Shown piece by piece: positions 49,701-61,700 of a stretch of 64,000 nt of DNA. Numbering within the stretch: position 1 is the stretch's first letter; each line of letters opens with the position of its first letter. A model generated the notes under the pieces. That model was not told the origin of the DNA, ran no database searches, and worked only from the letters and a program-made list of their open reading frames with translations. The position numbers and the translations under genes were made by a program. The DNA is taken from NCBI GenBank assembly GCA_027382625.1, contig JAJKFJ010022255.1, positions 143,062 through 207,061 on the forward strand. Reading direction: 5' to 3'. The stretch is from Tetmemena sp. SeJ-2015. Lineage: Eukaryota > Ciliophora > Spirotrichea > Sporadotrichida > Oxytrichidae.

Positions 49701-52700
49701 ATAGTTTGAAATCTAAAAGAATAAAATTAATTAAGTATTTTGGTAAGCTTGATTTGAGCAGATGAGGAAACCGATGTCATGATGGAGCCTTAAAGACACG
49801 AGGAATTGTAAATGGAGGAACTTTTGAGACTTAGAGATTTCAATTAGCTAATATACATAGAACCTCCAGATGCATCTGCTTAAGTCATTGAACAGCGAGA
49901 ACCTTTTATTCTTAAAAAAAATACTTAAAATAATTCTTTCAAAAATCAATAAAACTATTTAATTATTTGTCTTTTTACCTTTTTTTAATCATTTAGACTC
50001 TTAGAATTAAAATGTCGTTATTAAAACATTTATTTTAAATATAGTGTTTATGAAAGAGATATAATTCTAAATGTCAACAGATCAAAAATTTTAATTGAAA
50101 ATTTAAATAGAGGAAAATATAATAATTCAAATAAGTTTAAATTATTATAATTTAAATTCATAAATTACATTCAATTTAAAAAATGAAACTTTTTTAAAAA
50201 AATATTATTGCTGATATATAAACTTTCCTAAAGCATAAGTAACTTAACACCTCAAAAATTATGAATAATTTAAAAATATTTTTATTGATGTTTGATTAAT
50301 GTCAAGTGTAAGATATTATTAAATTGCTATTGATTTTGCAAATTTCTAAATTAATCAATATCTATAATTGGCAAGAATCTGAATATTCAAGCATTTCAAT
50401 TTGGTGCGAGTTTTATAGTCTTACTTTATTACATAAGCAGTCATATATTTATTAATTCTACAAAATATCTGCGTTCACAAACTTAATCTGACTCGATTGT
50501 CATACACAATTCAACTATCGCTAGCCAAGCTATGAGTATCGAATGAGTGCCAAAATTTTATCTAGGACTTAGAAGAACCACGCTGAAAGAATTACCAACG
50601 AGAAAGGGGTTCATGAGTATACAGTGAGTCTCTTCAATGGCTTCTGAGCTTCTCCGCTTATCATGATGAAAGGAAGAAAGGAATTCTACCTTGTAGTAAC
50701 TCATTTGGAGACTTGATAGAAGTACTCACACAATTGCGCTACTGTTGGAGCATTCACTCTTTTCAAAATTCAGGAAATGTTGTGAAGGTTTCTTGAGGAT
50801 AATCACTCTATCCTTCTTTTCAAATGAGTGGATATTTACTCAAGCTTCAACTGCTTCAAGAGAGCGTAGCGCATATTTCAAGGAAATCTTACTACACTAC
50901 AGCAGCAGCCTTTATTTCACAAAGCTGCCTAACTTCATCTGTACCCAAAGCGATTTAGAATCATTCGAGCCTCCTCTTTATCTCTGATCGTAATCAGAAA
51001 CAATCCTGGTAACTCATTCATTTTTAATCCCTTTTTGTATTTTTTTTAAAGTTACACTTGAGAAAGCCAATGTAGATGAGCCTCAGAAACCAAATGCGGC
51101 CCTAACAATAACTCAAATAGAAGTGCGAAGCTCCACCCAAATAATATCCAGCAGGTATCTCTATCAAGGTGTGATAGACCACAAAAATCTATATTGCCAT
51201 CATACGAGATCGAATTTCCAACATCGATACATGCTTTAGAAATTATCGACCCCATCATCCTTGAAATATTAGTGATAAGGCAAAGGATGCCAAGTCAAAG
51301 TGGTTTATCAAAAATACACCATGTAATAGCACTCTTCTCTGAAAGATCTCAATGAGTGGACTTAAAGACTGCGAAAAGAAAATCCCAATCCGGAAAGTAC
51401 ATGCCTACTCATTAGATTAGCTTAAGAAATCTGTGAAGCGTCTATGCTTACCTTTAGCAAAGCGGTAATTGTCAAAGAGAGGAGAACATGACTCAGCAAT
51501 TCCATCCTTGGCAGTTTCGTGGTACAGGTGGCATCTTTTCAAATAATAATAATTATATTCTAAAATTCTTGAAACTTAATTATACTCTACTGTTATATTT
51601 AATCTATACTATTATCGGGGTACTCTACTCCGCATTTCATCTAATAAAATACAACTGACCTAATCTGATTATAAATTTTAAAAATGAGGATGCCTCAGAG
51701 GCGCAACTGCTCCGACAGCTTAGAGAGCTTCTTGGATTCTTTCCTTGAGCACACCAACTTCAACCTCGGTAGACCCTCCTACCTTAATGACTGCAACCCC
51801 ACCGGTAAGTCTTCCAAGTCTCTCCTAAAGCTTCTCCTTATCGTATTCTGAGGTGGCTCCTTCGATCTGATCCTTAATGCTCTCAACTTTCTCACCGATA
51901 TCATTCTTCTCTCAAGCAGCTCCCATGATGATTGTCTTGTCATTGACAGCAAAACTACTTGACGTTCAAGGTTGAAGTTGGTGTGCTCAAGGAAAGAATC
52001 CAAGAAGCTCTCTAAGCTGTCGGAGCAGTTGCGCCTCTGAGGCATCCTCATTTTTAAAATTTATAATCAGATTAGGTCAGTTGTATTTTATTAGATGAAA
52101 TGCGGAGTAGAGTACCCCGATAATAGTATAGATTAAATATAACAGTAGAGTATAATTAAGTTTCAAGAATTTTAGAATATAATTATTATTATTTGAAAAG
52201 ATGCCACCTGTACAACGAAACTGCCAAGGATGGAATCGCTGAGTCATGCTCTCCTCTCTTTGACAATTACCGCTTTGCTAAAGGTAAGCATAGACGCTTC
52301 ACAGATTTCTTAAGCTAATCTAATGAGTAGGCATGTACTTTCCGGATTGGGATTTTCTTTTCGCAGTCTTTAAGTCCACTCGTTGAGATGTTTCTGAGAA
52401 GAGTGCTCTTACATGGTGTATTATTGATAAACCACTTTGACTTGGCATCCTTTGCCTTATCACTAATATTTCAAGGATGATGGGGTCGATAATTTCTAAA
52501 GCATGTATCGATGTTGGAAATTCGATCTCGTATGATGGCAATATAGATTTTTGTGGTCTATCACACCTTGATAGAGATACCTGCTGGATATTATTTGGGT
52601 GGAGCTCCGCACTTCTATTTGAGTTATTCTTAGGGCTGCATTTGGTTTCTGAGGCTCATCTACATTGTCTTTCTCAAGTGCAACTTTTATAAAAATACAA

Positions 52701-55700
52701 AAAGGGATTAAAAATGAATGAGTTACCAGGATTGTATCTGATTACTATCAGATATAAAGAGGAGGCTCGAATGATTCTAAATCGCTTTGGGTACAGATGA
52801 AGTTAGGCAGCTTTGTGAAATAGAGGCTGCTGCTGTGGTGTAGTAAGATTTCCTTGAAATATGCGCTACGCTCTCTTGAAGCAGTTGAAGCTTGAGTAAA
52901 TATCCACTCATTTGAAAAGAAGGATAGAGTGATTATCCTCAAGAAACCTTCACAACATTTCCTGAATTTTGAAAAGAGTGAATGCTCCAACAGTAGCGCA
53001 ATTGTGTGAGTACTTCTATCAAGTCTCCAAATGAGTTACTACAAGGTAGAATTCCTTTCTTTCCCTTTTATCATGATAAGCGGAGAAGCTCAGAAGCCAT
53101 TGAAGAGACTCACTGTATACTCATGAACCCCTTTCTCGTTGGTAATTCTTTCAGCGTGGTTCTTCTAAGTCCTAGATAAAATTTTGGCACTCATTCGATA
53201 CTCATAGCTTGGCTAGCGATAGTTGAATTGTGTATGACAATCGAGTCAGATTAAGTTTGTGAACGCAGATATTTTGTAGAATTAATAAATATATGACTGC
53301 TTATGTAATAAAGTAAGACTATAAAACTCGCACCAAATTGAAATGCTTGAATATTCAGATTCTTGCCAATTATAGATATTGATTAATTTAGAAATTTGCA
53401 AAATCAATAGCAATTTAATAATACTATCATCAAATTAATATAAATAAAGAACTAAAGCTAAAAATTGAAATATAATATAATCGTCAAGATAAAATGCACC
53501 GCCCTTCAAGTCTGCATAATTTTTAATTTGAAGAGAAAGAACTAGACTGAAATGATATATTCTAAAAGGATGTACTTAAAAATATATAAATCTGTGCTCG
53601 ACTCAGTTGAACGAGAAATATAAACTGCTCCTCCAGACTGGAATCTAAATTATAAAGCACAAATTCTACTGCAAAATATTTTTTGATTGAATGCTTTGTT
53701 ATTCTTGAAGGTGCAATTATTAAAGATTACTTTTGAGTCATCCTTGATTTAAAGAGCTCCTCCATTGGCTGCAATATTTATTTAAATATTTATTAACTAT
53801 TTGAGTCGAAGACTAGATTAGTAAGTTCTCCACTGCTAATAGTCATAAAGTTATATATTCCTCCATTGGTTGACACGGCATTCAAATATTGAGAGTTACT
53901 ATCCTTATAAACTGCAACTTCCTGAATATAGAACATTCTTAACAAATAATTACAACATATCAATATATTCCGTTGAGCATATAGCAAATATTTTGGACCT
54001 TGATAGTAGAAATAGTAAAAGAGTTTATATTCTAAAAATATCCCAATCCATAAAAGGTAAAGGATTAGGAATAAGAAGATCTTAACAGCTTTAGAGCAGC
54101 TGAAATGTTAAAATTTATGTTCTAAGTGGATGCTAAATCATAATTATAATTTAATATTTGGAGTAAATAAGTTACATTTTAAAATAGAAGATTAAATTAA
54201 ACAGAATTTAGATTCATATAAATTATGTTTCAACTTATTTAAAATGCCCCTGTAAAGTTACTATCAGATATTGTAACTTCTGTAACTTTGAACACATAAA
54301 ACGCAAGATAGAGATCTGTGCTGCCATCGAAATCCGTAAAATAATAGTCCTACACAGTGAAAGTATTTCTTTATACTGTAAAAGATTAAGTAAAGGCAAC
54401 TTGAATTTATAATTTATAATTTATTAGGAATTAAGTATCCCTAATGGGCATATAATACTTAATCGATTTAAAGTAATTCACAGGCGTAACTCCTTGATCA
54501 GTTGTGCCACGTCACCGTGAAAGCCCAGACGTGCAACTTGAATTAATCCACCTCTTGCTCCAGCTTCTTATGCAAGAGTTGATCCTGAAGTGAACTTATA
54601 CTATTTTGGTTTTAATTATAAATTTTAAATAACCAAAATTTCATTATTGCGTTATTTGCAACAAAAATAATTATTAATATTATAGAATGCTCATCATTTA
54701 TTTTTTAATTTTACATTAGGATGAGTCTGCTTCTCGAATTAGTAGCTTAATAAGTGCTGCTTTTAGAAAATAATAGATTTACATTCTAAAATTTTATTCT
54801 TTGTTTTGAAATAAACAGTTTTACTGAAACTTTTACTTACTTTTTTTCAAATTTGTAATGATTTTCTTTACTTGTAATTATTTTAGCAAGGAAAATCTAA
54901 AATTTAGTTCTCCTCATCTCCTTAAAATAAATATTTTACATGTGAATTAAATGATCACACTTCATCATTCAATTATATTTAAGTTTAATTCCAAATCATT
55001 TTGTAAAATAAAACTATGAACAAATATCTTTAAATTGTTTTATTAACAATTATCTCTCTCCTAAATACTACTTATAATAATATGAAATAAAAGTGAACTC
55101 ATTGAGCTCAGAATATGCCTTTGCATTAATATTGATTGACGAGTCTGCAAGGAGGATTGATGAAGAATTTGTTTTTGTCATTACAGCAGATACTAAAGAT
55201 CCAGAGATGGCTGCAGTTGTGTTTGTCAAATTTATAAACTTGAAAGATAATTCTTGATACTGAGTTATATTTAATTCAAATTTAATTTTCACTAGATTTA
55301 AAGAACGTAGAATTTTTGTTCAATAGATTTATTAGTTATTTAATTTAAAAAATAGGAAATTAAATATGAGTAGTGTAAAAAATACATCCCTCTTAGCAAT
55401 AGCTGTTTTAATATGTTGTGTGTTCTATTTAATTAAATTTCCAAATATTTATTATCATTTATTATAACTCAAATAAGCTAGTTAAATTTGTTAAAATTTC
55501 AACTTATAATATTATAATTAATCTCTACTTAAATTTATCAATGATTGAGACTTTCTGAGAAAGTCTTTACCTAAATATGTGATTATATTTTATAAGACTT
55601 TCATTGTTTGTTTTTAAATCTAAAATTTTAAGTTTTAAAAAATTAATGAAGTAAATAAAATCATGAAATAAAAGATGGAAAAATTATTATTCTATATAGG

Positions 55701-58700
55701 CCCAACAATTTTTGCAGTTATAGACTGCACCTTTATTAGCTGCAATGTTGGTATATACGCTATTAGAATCTTCTAAATACATATATCCCTCTAGGAAAAA
55801 TACTCCTCCACCAAGCATTTAATCTATACTTAATTAATATTAAGCAAAATTTTTAATTAAAAAAAATGTAAAAAGTTTTATCAGCAATTTAAAATTACAT
55901 TTTAATAATTATATAAAAAATACTTATTCCCAACAAACAATTCTGATTTTAAGTTTAAATATTAAATTGAAATTAAAAATTAGATTGGTATTTAATAAAC
56001 CAATTATTTCTCTGTTAAAAATGGGTAGTGATTGCCACTTAAGCTTTTACCCTTCTTCAATACATCACTGATGCTCAATTCACTTGCCAAGAAGATCGGG
56101 TGTCGTTAAAAGGAGAGGTCTCAAGAGTTATTGGCAATGGCCTTGAAGCTCTGTGGTTCGAAACCTCCTTGCAGGGCGTAAGCTGCAGATCACTCAGGAG
56201 ACTCTTACAACATGTGGGCTAATCTGACTGGCAGAGAGTTTGGACTCTAAAATTGGCGTCAGATATTAAACACCTCAGAGAGGTGTGTTAGCCTCTTTAT
56301 TTATTAAAACCCAAACTCTTATTCCTAAAATTAAAATACTTATTTTAAATTAAGATTAAATTCTAAATAAATGAATTAAATTATAAATTTTGAGGAAATA
56401 TTATTGATAATCTGGCGCCTCATCTGGATTGGATCTTGAGAATTTAGGGACACAGTTTTATATGTTAATAAATGAAAATAGAAGGAAAAAATTGGTTGTT
56501 GGAATCCAATTATATATTTGAAAACGTACTTGCAGATGCTTTGGTTGATATGTAGAAGCTATGTTTAAATTTTTATTAAATATCTCTATTTTAGAGTGAT
56601 TAAATCTCAGTTTTTCATAACCAGTAGAACTTCAGATATTTTGTAAGTAGCCATTGTTGTTAATCTTTACTCCATTTAGAGAGTTCTACTCAATTCAAGA
56701 TTCTGAGAATACAGGGGAGCGTTTCAAATAGTTGCAAAAATTAATAAGAAAAACTATTTTTTAACAAAAAAATGATTTTAGAAATGCTTGGACGACAAGG
56801 ACTACTAATAGTTTAAACTTTAGCATAAAAGACTAGACATATCTCAAGGATCAGTGCAAAATTTGAGTAATGTGTTTTCAGAGCATCATAAAAATTGTGT
56901 AAAAAAGTTTTTTCCTCCGAAAAAATACAATATCAACCGTTTTTTAATTTTTTAATTCTAAAATTAAGTATTTAATTATTCATTCTTTATATCTAAATAT
57001 TTTTTTTAAAATAAGATATACAGGATTATAATTAATTTAAAAATATAAAATATCAATTAAGTATTAATTTGATATTCATAATTTTTGGTATGTTTGCTGT
57101 CTTAATCTATAAAACTTGCCGAAAATTTGTAAAAGTCTTTCTAGAATGTATCGTATGTGACAAAATATATTTAAAAATAATAATTACTAAACAGGCGGAA
57201 CTCCTCCAGTCACGCAATCACTTTAAAACTAGTTTTTTTATTTTTAAAATCTACATTTGATTCTTAAAGAAGCAAAAATACTCCTCCCGTTTGAGAAGTC
57301 ATATAAACAATTCCTCCAGCTGCTCCGTTAGAATTAATTTCTGAGAAATTTGAAGTTTTTATAAAAAGTTCTAAATTCTATGTGCAATCTATCAAGAAAG
57401 TCCCTCCTTTATTTAGGGTTGAGATTCCTGTGAAATAAATAATTATATATATATTTTGATGAAGCTGCAATCTTCTACATTTATAGTCATCTCTAAAATT
57501 AAATTTATTTTAAAAGATAAATAAGGAAAAAGGGAATTATAATAGCTCTTTATATCTTTTACAAGGGCTTGAATTCAAAAGTATTCTAAATTTGTTTTAT
57601 TTAGTAATTAATCGATTTCTCTTTAAGAAAATTTTATTAATGTATTGTATATTATATACTCAACTAATTATTTAAATTAAACTAATTAAAAAAATATAGT
57701 TACTTTTGTGCTAGATAATGAAAACACACCTTCATAAAATAAATATAATGGCACCTCCTCCTAGGTAACTATTTTGAGTGGAAGAGTACCAAGAGTAGCT
57801 ACTGGGATCAAAATTTAGAGTTCCAGAACTAATGCTAGTAAAAGCTGTGTTTGTGATTCTTAATATCAGCTAAGTTTTAGAGGCTTTCATATAGAAAAAC
57901 CCTCCATTGTCAAATGAGTTAAATATTTATAGATAGTTTTACAAATAAATTATTATCTTAATTATTCAATTCCAATTGAAGAAATTAATCACCATCACAA
58001 ATTTAGGTTATTTTTATAAATTAAATGAGTGAATGTTATAATAGCTGAGAATTGAAAAAAAAGAGAATTAAATTATAAATCCTTTCATAAATTATAAATC
58101 TGAGGCAGCTAAAGTGCGAGATGTTGGGCTGAAATTTTATCCATTAGATTAAGCATTAAATTATAATCTACTTTGATCCTTGCAACTACTTCGTAGTAGG
58201 CTTGTGTAGCGAGACGCAATGGTCATAAGTTTTTGAACTTGGCTAATTTCATTGGAGTTTGCGACATCAAAATCGCTTGATAGGCTACCTCTTATCATAA
58301 TAGCAATAGAGCAAACTATTCTTATAATTTAAGACGCTATCGAACAAACCTCATATTGATATACTTAGCTCGTAATTTAATGGCCAACAATTTAATATTC
58401 TTCATTTATTATTTTAACTTAATTCAGATTTTCATTTAAATTTTAACTATAATTAAACAAAAGGATAGGGAATTAAACTTATCTTAAGGTCTTTTTGGTT
58501 GCCAACTATTATAGAGAATTTTATTACAATATTGCTAGCTATGCTTTTTAATAAAAGAAGCAATTGCGGTGCATTGTTAAGGAAAGTTCGTCCTCCTTTG
58601 CCCCTGCTTTGAAATCTGAAAATAATTTTTAAAACGTTAAGACTGAAGGGATAATATTGATAAGTCCCAAATTAACTAATATTTGGTTTAACTCCAAACT

Positions 58701-61700
58701 CGGCAGAACATAAGTTATCTTTTTCAAAACTTTTTAAAGACTTTTTGAGTATTTTCTCTCAGTAGAAAATAAATATTTTTTCTAATAGGATAAATGTTTT
58801 GTATAATGAATTTGTCAATTTTAAGTGTGAGAGCATATAAATTTAATGCCTGGTCTACTGCAATTTCGAAGAAAAATACCCCACCTTGGAATGCCTGAGT
58901 ATTCTTGAAAGTGGGAGAAAAATATAAATGATGGGATTATCAAAGGTGAATTCATCACAATTTACAATATACATTACTCCTCCATAAAAGCCGTAGTTTT
59001 TGTCATAAACTGACTGGTTTCACTAAATGTCACAAGCCCAGCTGAAATGTAAAATACTCCTCCTTTATACCCATATCTACATCCTGTGAATTTAAACATC
59101 ATAAATTTATTAAAACTAATTTAATTCATTATAGGAGGAAACAACATCTGCTTCATAACCTGGAATAAGCACAAAATTAAAATACAACTATTGCTGTTCC
59201 GTAGCTAGGGTAGTCAGGGTAATAAGACAGGTGCTCCTAAACAATTGATACTTCTGAGGTTACGTACAAAGAATAATAAGATAATTAATTTGATACGTAT
59301 TCAGAATCAAAGCTTTACAATTGAGTCGTGGGATCTAGATTAGATAATTTATTTAAATGGAATTGAAATACAATTTTATTAAAATTTATTTAAGAATAGG
59401 ATACCATTTTGTTTATCAAGTTTGCTCTAGCCAATTCTTTATAACAAAAGATACATTTTTAATTTAAAATATATTTATCCAAAATAAATATTTTCTGCAA
59501 ATCCTTGGCTCAAAATTTCTAAGAAGCAGACTTACCTTGAGCATCATATTCCATTATTGGAAGTATGCCATTTAAGAATCTCAGATTATTTCTATTGCAT
59601 GAAGACCTAAGGTGAATATATTTCTAAATGATACTCTCTTTAAAGTCGAATATGAGGTTTGACCGTTCTAATAGATCTGTTAGAGAAATTGTTAATAATG
59701 GTTATTAATTATAGATTAGATCCAACTTGAGTAATAGTGCTATTTTATATCAGTATTTGCGCTAATTCAATTTGATTCACAAATATCAGATATCCTGCTG
59801 ACATAATACAAATAAAATTACCATTCTATAATTAAAATGTAATCATATTATGAGTAATTTAAATAGTCATTTTACTTAACTTAAGTGAATAATCAATTTA
59901 AATTAGCCATTTTAAACATATGATATGGGCTCATATGGTCATCTCTGGTGGAGCTAGATGCTAAATCGATATAGTTTATTATAAATAAAGTGAAGAGTTG
60001 TTGGTGAATAAGCATTTCGTAATGTTAATTACACTCACATAAATTACCAAATATTTTTTAAATAATTCTTAAAATAAAATACAGAATATATTTAATTAAG
60101 GTAATTAACTTAAAAATAATGATTAGAATTATAAGTTGAGAACTATTTTCTTATTTCATTTTTATTAGGTTTCCAATATAATTTTTATCTTAAAGAAACA
60201 AAATTGCATATATTTTTAATTAAGGATACTAAAATTATAACATCCTAAATTCATTTATGCTTAAATTAGTTAAAATAAGCACTTGTAATTCTTCTTCTAA
60301 AACCTCAATTTAGAAAAATAAAGAGCTCTTAGCTTCTTTTAAGTAACTTATTTTTATTAGTTTTGTATTTTTTAATAAGAGAATTTATTTAAGAGTATTA
60401 AATTAAGAAATAATATAAGAAGGTTTAGGATATTATTTTGGTAGATAGAGGAGTCCAAAATGGATTAACTGATATAATGCCACCATTTCCAAATGAAGAT
60501 GTATTTGAAATGTTCATTCCTAAAAGTTAAAGAGTAGGCCCATTTGAATTTATCAAATTTATTAGCCCTCCATTAATCGAAACAACGTTCAATAAAAAAA
60601 TAAATTTAATTCTTGATCACACTACCTTAGAAGTTCAAGAGAAAATATCATTCAATTTAATTAAAGTATGTCTTATGTTAAAATTAACTTTAAAGCATTG
60701 GAAAAAATTAGCTGTTAAAATATCCAATTGCCTCCTAAAAATAACTTGCTCATTACCCGAGTATAAATATAGATTTTTCCAAGAGAAGAACTTCTATTTT
60801 ACATAAATCTATTCTACTATAATTTTTTTTGCAGTTCAGGGAAGAATTCTCTCCCAAAATAAAGGATGCTATTTAGTTTTAAATAAAATTTTTATCATTT
60901 AATGGAATGATTTATTTAATTGATTTGAAGTAATTCTTAGATTTTAATCCACTTTATGTTAATTTAAATTTTTATTCTATTTTTCATCCATAATTGTATT
61001 TTATTTAAAAGAGGTTTCCCTTCTAAATGCTTAACATAATTTAAATAGTAAATTTTTAATTGCTATCATAAATTAAATAAGATGAATTTTGATTATATTA
61101 GAAATAAACTTAACGCTGATTTTTATTGTTTGTTATTCAATCTTTAAAAAAAAGTAATTCCTTTTAATGAAATTTTAAATTCTCAATAACAAAAGATTCA
61201 TAATTGAAATTTAAATTTTTTTGAGTAAAACAAAATAAAGATGGATAAATTAAGTTAATACGGAAAGTGAATTTATTTAAATAGGTGAAGAATCAATCTA
61301 AGAATAATTTTGTATTTGTTTCGAAATTTTTTTCCAATTATTTCCTCAAATTGCTTTAAATTTATTGTTAAAATATGTACTTTATTCTATTATCTAAATT
61401 ATTCTGTGTTAAATTGAAATTTATCAGCTGCCTAAAGACAAATCTTAATTTCCAATAAAAATTATATCAATATAAAGTTTGTAAACGTTAAATATGAAGT
61501 ACAAATTTTAATTTTTTTATGAATGCAAGATATATTGAAAAGGGAGCCTTTGTTTCCAACTATATCAGAGACATAGCTATCTCTAAAAAAGTTATCCAGA
61601 CTATCTGAGTTGGTATTGTTAATGACTATCTAGAATATTTAGTTGTATAAAGTGGTTTAGAATGTTCCATAGTTCGAAAATAATTTAATTTTTTGTGAGT

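Noticed and set aside
50314..53423. Palindrome as a sequencing hairpin artefact
   Set aside because: The arms differ by many substitutions and indels, which a read folded on itself would not produce.
56025..56390. tRNA-derived SINE, suggested by GGTTCGAAACC at about 56155
   Set aside because: No credible A box or tRNA fold, and the whole island is open in one coding frame, so the B-box match is likely chance.
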